Positions 1-9,921 of a stretch of DNA of 64,000 bases are shown one piece after another. The position numbers and the translations under genes are program-made. The stretch is from Calonectria ilicicola (Eukaryota; Ascomycota; Sordariomycetes; Hypocreales; Nectriaceae): positions 1,116,001 through 1,180,000 of the forward strand of contig CP085830.1 of NCBI GenBank assembly GCA_020809705.1. Reading direction: 5' to 3'. A model generated the notes under the pieces. The model searched no databases, was not told where the DNA came from, and was given only the letters and a program-made list of their open reading frames with translations. Position 1 is the first letter of the stretch; each line of letters starts with the position of its first letter.

Positions 1-505
1 ACCTGATTTAGGCATCATGCAAGGTAGGGGGAGGGCAGAGTTCAAGCACGCCCGGCACCAATGGTCGTATCAAATTTACTTCGTATGCAGCAGGGCGACC
101 CACATGTCAGTCGTCTTGGGCTTTTTGGAAACAATATGATGCCGATTACAGAATTAACATGCATGCCGGGTCAGTCTATTTCGTCATCAAAGCAATTATA
201 ATTCGTTCATTCGTTTTCTTTTTCATGCGGGCCATTTAGTGATGCGCACACGCATGTTTGTTACGGCGCAATTATATCTGACAATAATAATCCACCCGTC
301 GGGTAAATTACCAACAACGGACACTCCACTAATTACATCATACCTAGCACTTTGTCTATTCATCAGGTATCTAGTGAGTGCGAACAAGTTCAGTTCAACT
401 AGCGAGTCGGTATATATATATCCTCCATCCTACCAGTTTCGGAGCAAACAGATCACACAAACCAAACATATTCCAACACCTTCCAACACTCTTAAGTTTT
501 TCAAA
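1..505. other. Upstream region of the tautomerase gene
   Basis: I see no gene in this stretch. An open frame from 239 runs into the tautomerase gene, but it begins with GTG and its first ~89 codons do not resemble the family, so I treat it as 5' leader and promoter. Confidence 0.6.
411..420 (+). promoter_or_regulatory. TATA-like element before the tautomerase gene
   Basis: An alternating TA run of 10 bases lies 86 bases before the ATG at 506. The following leader is rich in C and A. Position and composition fit a core promoter; that it works as one is inference. Confidence 0.35.
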
Positions 506-958
506 ATGCCTCTCTGGCTCATTTACCACCCTGCTGGAACTTTCCAGGATGATGCGTCTAAACAAGCACTCTCCAAAGACATCACAACTATTTACACTGG
601 CATAAACCTGCCCGCATTTTATGTCGTGGTTCAATTCATCGAAACGCCAACAGGATCAACCTGGGTCGGGGGGGAGCTGCCGCAGAAACCCTTCGTCAGA
701 CTGGTCATTGACCACATTGCAGTTCACATGAACTCTGATCCGGAAAGACACAACAAATGTACTACCAAGATAGAGGAAATTCTGAAGCCTCACATCAAGG
801 ACAAACGCTACGACTATGAGTATCACATTGACGAGACGGAGCGTGGACTCTGGAGAGTCAATGGGTTCATTCCTCCGCAATTTGGTAGCGAGGGCGAGAA
901 ATTGTGGTCTCGTTTGAACCGAACAGTTTCCTATGAGAATGTTGAAGAGAAGTTGTGA
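506..958 (+). CDS. Tautomerase / cis-CaaD-like family protein
   Basis: Single-exon gene for 150 aa. The frame is open further upstream, but the ATG at 506 is preferred because it puts Pro directly after Met. In the tautomerase superfamily that Pro becomes the N-terminal catalytic base after Met removal, and here the start reads M-P-L-W-L-I-Y-H. The length (about 150 aa) matches the single-chain cis-3-chloroacrylate dehalogenase-like group (Tautomerase_3) rather than the ~60-aa 4-oxalocrotonate tautomerases. A conserved-looking C-terminal block, DETERGLWRVNG near residues 118-129, supplies the acidic and Arg residues expected in this group. Fungal members usually have unknown substrates, and dehalogenase activity should not be assumed. 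No signal peptide is visible, so it is probably cytosolic. Family call is fairly sure; substrate unknown. Confidence 0.75.
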   Translation: MPLWLIYHPAGTFQDDASKQALSKDITTIYTGINLPAFYVVVQFIETPTGSTWVGGELPQKPFVRLVIDHIAVHMNSDPERHNKCTTKIEEILKPHIKDKRYDYEYHIDETERGLWRVNGFIPPQFGSEGEKLWSRLNRTVSYENVEEKL

Positions 959-1658
959 AATTGGTAGGCATCGGGAAATTAGGCCTAGAATCTCAATGTT
1001 GGAATTTCGGTCAAAGATTGTATTAGAATGTCAACCAGGAAGCACAGAATATTGACAATGAGACTCCATTATGGCTAAGAATTATGGGCACTTGTGCATT
1101 CCCTACTCTATATCACCACCGCATGTGACCGGTGAAAAATGAATGCAAGTAAGTTAATACCAGTTCGTGCTCCACTTCAGACAAAAATTATGCGTGGACG
1201 CCTAATCCTACATCACAGATGGATCACTCCAAAATGCGTGAGCAATCGTCTTTTCTCGCCAAGGGTCTATTCTTGGTCTACATTCCTCCCACCAAAGGAT
1301 TCGTCCGGAGGGTTCCACTCGCCGAAGACTGCCGAACCAAAGTCCTCAACGTGTCAGATGATAGGTGGCGAGGATGAATACAATTCAATCACTGAATCAT
1401 CAATCCAATTACTAAGATAACTTCTCCGTGACATATTGTCTGTCTATTATCATTTTTTCCGATGGCAGGCCAAAATTCACGATCAACCCGACATTATAAT
1501 TCCTCCGACTGGTGGCTGGGCTAGTGGCGCGAGTCATTCTTAGCACTCAGCTGACCCATTTGTTTCGAACCTTGCTTTATTTTATTTTTAATACTTTTAT
1601 TATCATTATTCTTCTTCTCATTATCTAGACATTTATAATCGCCACATCTTCCGATATT
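959..1658. other. Intergenic, convergent 3' ends
   Basis: This lies between the stop of the tautomerase gene and the 3' end of the reverse-strand secreted-protein gene. A 93-codon open frame at 1139-1420 has no recognisable motif and no clear promoter. AT-rich tracts near 1560-1625 may carry polyadenylation signals. Nothing else is supported. Confidence 0.5.
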
Positions 1659-3176
1659 TTACTCAATCGGGGTGGACTTGAGATAGTCGCACTTTGCGTC
1701 ATCAAAGGGACTTCCGCAGCCGCGGTTGGTGTCCTTCTCGATAAAGACAGCGGGAAGGTTGAAGTAGCATGTAGGTACCTGGCCCCAAACAATGTTACCC
1801 AGGTTGATGTCGTCGTTGTCTCCGCCGTTAAGCGCACAGTCAATGATTGCACGATAGTACGGCTCACGGTCGCCAAGCCCATATGAGGCCATCTTATCGT
1901 AGATGGCAGACTCAGCCTCAACCCAATCGCCAACCTGGTTCGGGTTGGGCTTGTTCCTCATGATGTAGAAGCAGTACTCCTCGCCCTCCTTGAGTTGCAA
2001 CCACTGCCGACCGGTGGCATAGCCACAGTCTTCTCGGGTGCGGACATTGTCACGCTTGTCAGCCACGAGGTACAAACTGGCGGCCTTCATGACATCATTG
2101 GCCACCTTCTTCTGGATATTGTTAGAGATGGAGCCGATGGCGACACGGACAGCCTCCTCATCATCGTCCAAAAGAAACCAACCACCGTCGAAGAACTTGG
2201 CAATCTTGCTCTGGAACGTATCCCATTTGGGCGCAGGCAGGGAATTGTACTCGTCTTGGCTGGTACCACCACCCATGGCGATTCTGAGCGCGTTCTCCAG
2301 AGCACTCGTCGCCTGCTCAAAGGCATCAGCAAGAGCGCTAGAGATTGTGCTTTGATCAATCTCTTCTTTGCTATTCGTAGCCAGGCCAGAGAAAATGCCA
2401 CCAATAATACCAAAACCAGCAGACATGGCGGTGCCCTGTGGTAAAGCTTCATGTTAGAGATTGAAGAATGCAAATAGCGATGGTAATCAGGGTTAGACTT
2501 ACAGCTCCTGGTACAAGACCTCCGAGAGCGCCACCCATACCGGCGGCAGCAGCAAGCCAGGACAGAACTTCGCCAGCATTGTCTTCAGAACCCTCAAAGT
2601 CGCTCACCATCTGCCCAATTCTCAGACCACTAATCAGAGTCTGCTGGGTGAGCTGGCGGTTTAACTCATTAAACTTTCCGTGTGCACCCTTGGCAGCCTG
2701 GAAAGTCCAGTATGAGTCTTTGTTCAGAGCGTTGGTACCGTACTTGTCCCATTGCTCGTCGCAAGTGATTCCATTCATGGGGTTGCAGTCACTGCCTAGA
2801 ACACCACAGCCGGCGGCACCAGATTTGCCCGAGGTACCACCTTGGACGCGGTCCTCCATGTTCTTGATCCAGTTGTTCTCGTGCTCTGGGAAATGCAATA
2901 TTAGCTGCCTGTATCCATAATCCTCATTCTGTTTTCAGGTAGAATGCGCATCAAAATGGAAAAGCCGCGAAACTAACCCCATTGAGTTTTGATGAATAGA
3001 TCAAGAGAGGCACCTGCGCCAGTCTCTTCCCAAAGTTTATCGACGCCTTCAGCAGTTCTAAGGTCCCAGCCTTTGCAGAGAGTGTCCTTGCTATCCAGGA
3101 CGTCTCTCTTGAGGCTGATGAGTGGAGAGGCCGCTGCCGAGGCGGCGAGAGTCAAGAGACCGGTAGTAGACTTCAT
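1659..3176 (-). CDS. Secreted protein of unknown family with glycine-rich hydrophobic segment
   Basis: Three exons on the minus strand: 3176-2978, 2885-2503 and 2435-1659, giving 452 aa. Donors are GTTAGT and GTAAGT, acceptors CCCAG and CACAG; frame is kept at both junctions (phase 1, then phase 0). Residues 1-17 look like a signal peptide (charged start, LLTLAASAAAS), followed by a Lys-Arg pair near residue 25 that could be a Kex2 site. The middle has paired Cys (GCGVLGSDC, ITC). Around residues 172-215 there is a long Gly/Ala-rich hydrophobic stretch (WLAAAAGMGGALGG, then GFGIIGGIFSGLA), like a glycine-zipper hairpin, and intron 2 falls inside it. The C-terminal half has further Cys (EDCGY, EEYC, DCAL, TCYF, RGCGS, KCDY). 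I do not recognise the family. Secretion is well supported; function is unknown. Confidence 0.7.
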
Positions 3177-4604
3177 CGTCGATAATAGGGCCTGTGGAGA
3201 AAAAGAAACAAGAGGGTTATTCTAAAAAGAAAAAGAGAAAAGAGTGAATTGCTGATCACGAGGATTTCACAGCGTATGAAGGAAAGTGGTTGATAAGAAG
3301 AGCAGGAACAAAGCATTCAGCGAAAGAACAAAAGCTAGTACTGAATAAATCAGTTCGCTTAGTACGAGGCCACATCTTTATTTATATATGTCATTTTCAG
3401 CCAGAGTCTCACCAGACGATGGATTGTGAAAATGAATCAAGCTTAAGTCTTGGCATAATCCATTCCGAGGGTCTGTGACGATCAGTTCTCAGCGCATTTT
3501 AACCAGCCTATGAGCGTCAACCCATTAAGCGCCCGTGCACCCGATGCATCTTGAGATGAAGGACCACACAAATCTTGGAAGGATCCAGAAGGATTCGGGA
3601 CGAGGCCGACATCAAACAAATCCGGACATAAGCTGACATATAGTTTATGCTTATACTCCTATTAAGTACCAACCCCTAGGCAAGGCCGTCCAATTCCCAG
3701 TAGGGCTGAATCCACACAAACGGGGCTGAGCAGCCAAGGCGCCAAAATCGTGGTGTATTCCCCTGTCATGAAACAGCCCGCCACAGTTGCAGTTGGCGGT
3801 TAGCACAGCCACCAAGCTCGTTCTCATTCTCTCTTAAACGAGTGCACGAGATGGTCACATTGGCAATTGATGGAGAGAATTAACGGATATAATACTACTG
3901 CATGTTCATGAGCAGGCCAAATAAAGACTGATGGTACCCTTGTCTGACGGGGTGGAGCCCTCAATCTCCCCATTCAGCAACATGACTCGAGTTACTCTAA
4001 ATAACCTATCGTTGCATTTATATCATCAAGCTCAGGCATTCCCATGATATTGCCGCCCTAATGCCACATCTTGGCCAATCCCAGTTTCTTGCATCAAGAC
4101 TCGTCTCGCCCATTTGATTCGATTTGGGTTACCCCGTCTTTTCCAGATTTGGTCCAATGCACGGCGGCCCACCGACCCGAACCCAAAGCATAAGCTGAAT
4201 GAATCTTTGGTTTTCTGGTCCTTTGCACCCTGAGAGCTCAAAAAAATATAGGAAAAGACTTGAGAGGTTGGTCACTTGATGAGAAAAGGGAAAATCTGAG
4301 CGTCAGGTGTCGTGTAAAGCGCCCTTCATTCAACATGTCTCGCCTGACCAATCCAATGCGCAAATTAGCCTTTTCACTCATCCCCGCCTGCTTTTCCGTG
4401 TCTATTCAAATCCACAAGGTGCACCGCACCGCACGCATCGTGCAATCGGCTGCAAGAAATTCTGACCCAAACTTGTGTCATAGATGGAGCCGTGAGTGGG
4501 TTTCTGTGACTAACAACGGCCTGCGATAGGACCAGTGTGGTCGAATTGTGGCACCTTGTAGACGTCATTGAAGCACAGAAGGGCGCATGAGCAAAAAGAT
4601 AGAG
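3177..4604. other. Intergenic, promoter side of the secreted-protein gene
   Basis: This holds the divergent upstream region of the reverse-strand gene at 1659-3176. The small open frames here (up to 89 codons) show no motif and no coding bias. I see no RNA gene other than the tRNA starting at 4605. Confidence 0.5.
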
Positions 4605-4716
4605 AACCCCCGGCGGGACTCGAACCCGCAGTCTTGAGATCAGTCTTCAGATTGGCTTCGCCAATACTGCTGATTGCGGTAGAAGTCTCACGCCTTAACC
4701 ATTAGGCCACGGGGGC
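4605..4716 (-). tRNA. tRNA-Arg (anticodon UCU), intron-containing
   Basis: On the minus strand the sequence folds as a tRNA. The acceptor is GCCCCCG paired with CGGGGGT (a terminal G-T pair), the D arm is GCCT...AGGC, the anticodon stem TGAGA/TCTCA, the loop CTTCTAA, and the T arm GCGGG-TTCGAGT-CCCGC. The anticodon is TCT (Arg). An intron of about 39 nt sits one base 3' of the anticodon, the usual eukaryotic place, and contains an ATTGGC/GCCAAT hairpin. Start and end were set from the acceptor pairing. Confidence 0.93.
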
Positions 4717-6467
4717 TGTTGGGATGACCGCAGCACGCGTTAGAATGGATTACGTTGCCAGCAATGGTTTTGGTAGTGGCGGGTGTGTAGGGTAGTTTAG
4801 CATGCACTGCCCAATTTGCGGAACATGGCAACTGTGAAATCCTCATTGCTTCAATAAGCATCCCCAAAAAGAGATTGTATGGTTGTAATTATTCCAGTGT
4901 GGGGGATTTTACAAAGGAAAATGTTTGAGGCATCTTCATGAAGACAAAGTTTCATGAGAGCATCAGGGTTGTGCTGTATAGAGAATGAAGTTTATTGTTT
5001 CTTGGTTGGGTGAATCATGACCAAACTTAGCCGCATCTGCCACCCTTGTGACTTTAGAGCTCCCTCTTTGTGGACAAATACAAACTGTGGTTCCGCATTG
5101 TCGGTAAAAGGCGCGCCCCGAAAAGCTAGACCTACAATATTGCGGCTCAGCTGTTCTCTATTTTCAATTTGCAACCATTGTAGAAGGGCGCGCGACCCAT
5201 TTTTATCTCAAAGTGAAGGGCTAGATTTAGCTTCCATCATAACCGTGGTTGATGATGATGGCTTCAATGTTGAGAAGTACCGTATGCAATGTGATTGGGA
5301 GTCAGTAATTATTCAGAACACCATTTTGGACTGTTGCTATGACTATTCTTTCGGGTTATTCAAGGCTCTCCGAACCTCGTAGTGAATCGAGGGCATCGGC
5401 GAAAATGAGGCATGCGTAGAGGGGAGTGTGAGAGCCTTTTGGACCAGGGGCGATAGCCACCTTCAATGAGCTGCATCTATTTTCCAACCTTTTTGTTCGT
5501 TCAAAGACCATGTTGATGTTTCATGTGCTCAAAAAGTCATGTGTTCGTGATTCAATAAGCCGATGATTTACGATGGCACCTTATTAGCCTAGGTCCATTA
5601 ATGCTGCGGCCAGATCCCAGTATCAGGGTACCCAGGTCGCCAAATGGCATGTCGTGTCAAGGGCGCAACCAGATCAAGTAACCAGGTAAAAACATCATTT
5701 GGTGAAACTTAATGAGATGCAAAATGAGGGAAAAGATTTCGTCATGTGGCCATTGGACATGACTGGCTTTGCCGTGATTCTAGTTGGGCGAGGGGGCAAT
5801 CATTTTTTCCTTTTTACATATTAAAAAAGTGAGTCTCCCAACGTGCACACATGCATTTTGCCAGATACACCCATAAGGCAATTAAATTGAATATTAAGAT
5901 AAAGAAATAAGAATAAAATAAATAATTTTTTATTCATTTCTAAACATATTTTTGATAAAATAAATTAGTTTGATGTGTGCACCGCTATGGCCTGTATTGA
6001 CAAAGTCTCCGAACCTTGGCGGTTCGTGAATCCCTTCAAAATTAGAATGTAGCTCTATCAAGGTCAACCTTGATTCCAAATTCGCTTATTAACGAATCTA
6101 AAACTTCTTCTTTTCAACGAACGTTATGAAAAGTAGCTGATACAAATCAGGACAGCAAGGTAATGAACAACTATTTAGTAGACTCGATTCCTCCAAAGGC
6201 CACTTTTTCAACTTCCTCCTTTACTCATCCATTCTACCATCTAAGCTGTTACCAAAGCTCTGACTGCTCTACTGCTCTACTGCTCTTACTACTCACTGAG
6301 CTCACTATCTTCACTGCTGTTACCAAAGCTCCTCTGACTAAAGCTCTCGCTTAAGCAGTCACCGGTATCTTCGTGCCAATAGCTTTGCAGCTCCATACCT
6401 TTGCACAGGATCACATCTCTCTCTCTCTACAAATTTACCTATCTACCAAACCTCTCAACCATACATC
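4717..6467. other. Intergenic, AT-rich in its middle
   Basis: No supported gene. An open frame at 5017-5382 has no recognised domain. Positions about 5815-5970 are strongly AT-rich and are flanked by a 10-bp inverted repeat (see that entry). The end of the region is pyrimidine-rich with CT runs at 6417-6427, typical of leaders just before a fungal start codon (the next gene begins at 6468). Confidence 0.5.
5843..5982. repeat. Short inverted repeat flanking an AT-rich segment
   Basis: GTGCACACAT at 5843-5852 is repeated in inverted orientation as ATGTGTGCAC at 5973-5982, enclosing about 120 bases of very AT-rich DNA. This could be the remnant of a small inverted-repeat element. The arms are only 10 bp and I find no convincing target duplication, so chance is possible. 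Confidence 0.3.
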
Positions 6468-7256
6468 ATGTCAACGCTAGTGTACTGCAGCGTCTGTGAT
6501 TGTCGCTTTGCGACCCTCGAACAATTTCAAGCACATGCGGACGGAGATGATCATGCCACACTCACTTGGAACTGCTACGCGTTTTGCGGACGCTCATTTG
6601 GCTCCCAAGCAGAAGTTCTGCATCACATGTTGACTGCACCTCTTCATCATAACTTGAACGATTACAAGGGAATGATCCCAGATGATGAGTGGTTCTACAA
6701 GGGCTCCTTAGTTTGTGAGGAGTGTCATCTTGCATTTCCCACCGTGGATTCTCTCTACCATCATCTAAAAGACCCAGCGGGACATAACTTGCCCGATGAA
6801 CAACTGCTTCCATATGGATCTGGGCAACGCCCATCTTTAGAGTGGGTTCGGGACACCCTCGAGGAACAGTGCCTCCAGGAAGTTGAGCAAGAAGATCTTA
6901 AAATTTACTTGAGCAGTCGTGCCTCCTACAAAGAAAAACAAGCCACTGTCCCTGGCCCAGCTGAATGCTCAGAGGAAAAGCCACTTGTCTTTGGACCACC
7001 CACACTTAATGAGGCATTTGAAGCCATGAGAGCAAAGATGGTAGCAATGGAGAATGAGCTAGAGCGTCAAAAGTCACTCCGCACATGCTCAATGTGCTAC
7101 GAGAACGAAGTTGATTCTGTTACCCAATGCGGTCACCAATTTTGCTCGACGTGCATCGAGCATTGGTATAAAACTAACGACTTCTCTCGTTGCACTCCTT
7201 GCCCTATGTGCCGATGTTCAATGGGCCAGGCAATTAAAATTTATGCCTGTGTTTAG
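6468..7256 (+). CDS. C2H2 / RING-finger protein, probable E3 ubiquitin ligase
   Basis: Single-exon gene for 262 aa, with a clear ATG after a CT-rich leader. The N-terminal half has zinc-finger-like units: C7-x2-C10 with H23 and H29; C36/C40 with His near 52-61; and C83-x2-C86 with H99 and H106. A Glu/Lys-rich linker follows, with possible helix around residues 180-203 (MRAKMVAMENELERQK). The C-terminal end is a C3HC4 RING: C207, C210, C221, H223, C226, C229, C245, C248. RING domains recruit E2 enzymes, so ubiquitin ligase activity is likely by family, while the substrate is unknown. There is no signal peptide or membrane segment. Family call is strong; the biological role is not. Confidence 0.85.
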   Translation: MSTLVYCSVCDCRFATLEQFQAHADGDDHATLTWNCYAFCGRSFGSQAEVLHHMLTAPLHHNLNDYKGMIPDDEWFYKGSLVCEECHLAFPTVDSLYHHLKDPAGHNLPDEQLLPYGSGQRPSLEWVRDTLEEQCLQEVEQEDLKIYLSSRASYKEKQATVPGPAECSEEKPLVFGPPTLNEAFEAMRAKMVAMENELERQKSLRTCSMCYENEVDSVTQCGHQFCSTCIEHWYKTNDFSRCTPCPMCRCSMGQAIKIYACV

Positions 7257-7370
7257 CCTTAATCAGCACAATAAACCAGGTGCGCTTCCGCCAATATTCT
7301 TTTGGCGATGATCATAACGCTCGGCTGGGTAACCAAGCCGAAGCTGCATAAGGCAGGCGATGCGCACCTA

Positions 7371-7415
7371 CAAACAAACAAACAAACAAACACACACACA
7401 CACACACACACACAC
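7371..7415. repeat. (CAAA)n followed by (CA)n microsatellite
   Basis: Five CAAA units at 7371-7390 pass directly into about 12 CA units ending at 7415. It is a simple sequence repeat, likely variable in length between strains. Confidence 0.95.
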
Positions 7416-7955
7416 CCAAATAAACACACATCAATATGTTTAAACACGGCGAATATGGATGAATCCATGAGAGCCATAATGAATACTTCTCATTCAAGCC
7501 TTGTATGGCAAGCGGTTTGTATTAGCGTTTGGACTTTTGATGATTTTGTGATGGAAAGAGTTACTCGATAGTAACATTGGGAGTTGATTACTGTGATGGA
7601 ACTCATGATGTCATTGATGGAGCAGGCAACAGCGTATGCTTATTGTGCAGGGATGTTGGGAGTTTGCGTCTCCTTTGGAAACAGCGTTCAATGTTTACAA
7701 GAGAGATTAGATTAGTTGAGCATGAATATTGACTCTTCTTTTCTCCAATTATTTGAAGACCTTGGAGTGCGTCAGAAATGATTGTAAATGGAGGGCATTG
7801 GCCCACTAGTTTGGGGGCGGCAAGTTTCGGGGTCAGAATGATCAGCCGTAATCGGCTTGCGGAGCGAATCTAGCCAACCGAATTCTAAAATTTCACTCTG
7901 AATTGGAGTTTCCATGCGTTTTGGGCAATTTAATTTCATGCCAAGAGTTTTTACT

Positions 7956-7969
7956 GGGGGGGGGGGGGG
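7956..7969. repeat. Homopolymer G tract (14 bases)
   Basis: An uninterrupted run of 14 G. It may be length-variable, and its exact length may be affected by sequencing error. Confidence 0.9.
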
Positions 7970-8385
7970 AGACCTAAGGAACACGTCTGAATATGGGACA
8001 TGATGGAGCATCTTGCACAGAAATAGATTGCATACTCTAATTGTGACTCCTGCTAGCGGTGGGATTTTGACAGAAGTTCATGCGGTAGAATTGTCTCTTA
8101 AACGAACCAAGGAAAAGAAAACTTTTAATTCCAAGGCAGTGGCTGTCGATTGTGCACTTTATTCAGAGATTCACGCAGTGCTGGTAGCCGTAGCTAAGAA
8201 TGGTGCGGATAGGGGCTCCCCAGTGTCACCTTTGGTAAATGAATAGGCAAGAATAGGGATAGGAAGACCATTATGAATAAAAATGGTAAATTTCTCTTCT
8301 CACTAGAGCTGAAGAGGCTGACTCTCTGTATCGTTGAATGCGTATTGTGGTTCTATCGCGCCCAGCGTTCAACATCAAGAGCCAC

Positions 8386-8470
8386 GCCCGGTTAGCTCAA
8401 TCGGTAGAGCGTGAGACTCTTACGAGTACACGAAATCTCAAGGTTGCGGGTTCGACCCCCGCATCGGGCT
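8386..8470 (+). tRNA. tRNA-Lys (anticodon CUU), intron-containing
   Basis: The acceptor GCCCGGT pairs with ATCGGGC (one G-T pair), the D arm is GCTC...GAGC, the anticodon stem TGAGA/TCTCA, the loop CTCTTAA with anticodon CTT, and the T arm GCGGG-TTCGACC-CCCGC. A 12-nt intron (CGAGTACACGAA) lies one base 3' of the anticodon. A T-rich run about 40 bases downstream may stop RNA polymerase III. An identical gene lies at 29438-29522 on the other strand. Confidence 0.95.
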
Positions 8471-8550
8471 GTTCCTATAAGATACGATTGCGAGCATTTG
8501 CGAGGCTTTCTTTTTGTGTTTTTATTTTTGGGTCTTGAAATTAGTTGACT

Positions 8551-8680
8551 ATGCTCTCGGAACGAGAGTGCTCTCGGAACGAGAGTTTAAGGGGCGCTAA
8601 AAAGAAGAGGTGCATGATGCTCTCGGAACGAGTGCTCTCGGAACGAGAGTTTAAGGGGCGCTAAAAAGAAGAGGTGCATG
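8551..8680. repeat. Tandem duplication of a 66/64-bp unit with hairpin motif
   Basis: Unit 1 is 8551-8616 and unit 2 is 8617-8680. They are identical apart from a 2-bp deletion in unit 2. Each unit begins with two copies of a 15-bp palindrome, CTCTCG-GAA-CGAGAG, the first copy of unit 2 being trimmed. The remainder of the unit ends in GAGGTGCATG. Confidence 0.92.
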
Positions 8681-8811
8681 ATGATGTTTTTCCCATACTC
8701 TTGCTTAGGTAATCAGGTCATGTGACTAGCACATGGTTATTCATGTGATTTAGCTTGAGGCCCCCCCGGAGGTGGGCGGGTGGGAGGGGGGGCTAATTTG
8801 TTAGCTTATTA

Positions 8812-8907
8812 AGCCTTAGGTTCCTCTAGCCTTAGGTTCCTCTAGCCTTAGGTTCCTCTAGCTTTGGGTTCCTCTAGCTTTGGGTTCCTCTAGCTTTGGG
8901 TTCCTCT
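8812..8907. repeat. 16-bp tandem array, six copies in two variants
   Basis: Three copies of AGCCTTAGGTTCCTCT (8812-8859) are followed directly by three copies of AGCTTTGGGTTCCTCT (8860-8907). The variants differ at two positions, so the array grew twice: once before and once after the two changes. It is not a telomere repeat. Confidence 0.95.
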
Positions 8908-8922
8908 AGCTTTAAGATCTCT

Positions 8923-8945
8923 CTTAAACTCGAGTCCGAGAGCAC
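8923..8945. repeat. Inverted, diverged copy of the 8551-8680 repeat core
   Basis: The reverse complement of 8923-8945 starts GTGCTCTCGGA and ends GAGTTTAAG, matching the core GTGCTCTCGGAACGAGAGTT at 8631-8655 with a few changes. With the direct copies at 8551-8680 it forms an inverted pair about 270-390 bp apart, like terminal repeats of a small non-autonomous element. Confidence 0.5.
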
Positions 8946-9798
8946 TTTCTGGAGCGTTTAGGAGCAGGGCGACTAATCGCTCTTTCCGCAATTTGCTATT
9001 TTTATCATGATACAGCAGTGAACTGCAAGTTCTGACCCAAACCAATGCTGCTGACAGACTACGCACCTGCAAAAGATCCCATCCCAGCCTAAGCAAAAAA
9101 AAAAAAGAAGAAGGAAAAATGATATTGAGAAAATTGTACAGAATAAAAATTTTAGCCAATTTTATACTGATTCATTTATTGCACTTTTACTTCTTACTGA
9201 TAAGAAGAGGAGAAGAGACGGCCACCACCTAAGCAAGCACCAACCCTCACTATGTGTTCACCTCGAATTTAGGGCACTTGGTAACTAGACGTTTTACCTC
9301 CAAGCCGGCCCTAAATTATAATTACATTGAAGAGCTTAGCTACAGGCTACGGGGGTCGTATTGCACTTGAATTGCGTGATCGGATCTGCGCGATGCCACG
9401 CCGGAAAGCACAATACGCCTCCTTATTGGACCGGATCTCCAATCTCCGAAGTCAAAGCGGGAAAACAATCTTCGGAGGTGTGAATCAGTGCGCCTACAGT
9501 GAGTGGATCTTACTGACTTCGGTCTAGAACCTATTGCCAGCATGGACACTATATTGTAGGGTTCATATTTAATGTTGACTGCCTGCGCGATAAGACGCTT
9601 TTGTCAATACCTCGTCAGATTCCGTGCGCCTTTGGCTTGAGCTTTCTGTTTTTCGCTTGGCTCTATGTAGGCGCCACTGACACGCGCAAGTGTCGGTTTC
9701 TTTGAATGTAGGATAACAGCTGGGGTGTCTATTTATCACTTGTAGGTATTCATACCACGTCTACACGTAGCTGCATCTGTGTCGGAACACTGTCTTCT

Positions 9799-9921
9799 TG
9801 ACTGGCAGCCTCCCACAGTTACATGTTCACATTGAGCCCAAAAAGAAATCACAAATTCGAGCTCTATTTCTCTCTTACCGAGTGATCATGTGATCGTGTA
9901 ACTGTAGGCTGCTACCAGTCA
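9799..9921. repeat. Imperfect inverted repeat, about 32-bp arms
   Basis: The left arm 9799-9830 begins TGACTGGCAGCC and contains CAGTTACATG. The right arm, read on the minus strand from 9921 to 9890, begins TGACTGGTAGCAGCC and contains CAGTTACACG. About three quarters of arm positions match. The spacer is about 59 bp. It may be a relic of a foldback element. Confidence 0.45.

Larger units (their letters stand above)
7257..8385. other. Intergenic with microsatellites and a G tract
   Basis: Open frames here derive partly from simple repeats, and I see no gene. The region contains the CAAA/CA repeat at 7371-7415 and a run of 14 G at 7956-7969. Confidence 0.55.

Noticed and set aside
239..958. 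239-aa protein from an upstream start
   Set aside because: It begins with GTG, and the extra 89 residues are unlike the tautomerase family, which needs Pro right after the initiator Met at 506.
7259..7571. Coding frames across the CA microsatellite
   Set aside because: Simple-sequence translation products (His/Thr or Val/Cys repeats), not genes.
8338..8538. Protein-coding frames over the tRNA-Lys genes (also 29412-29687)
   Set aside because: They share peptide sequence only because both cross the same tRNA gene.
8551..8680. CRISPR-like array
   Set aside because: The genome is fungal, repeats are directly tandem with no unique spacers, and there are no cas genes.
8812..8907. Telomere or subtelomere repeat
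   Set aside because: The unit is 16 bp and not TTAGGG; genes continue on both sides.
9327..9549. Open frames on both strands that overlap
   Set aside because: Mirror-image frames without motifs; probably chance in a GC-richer patch.
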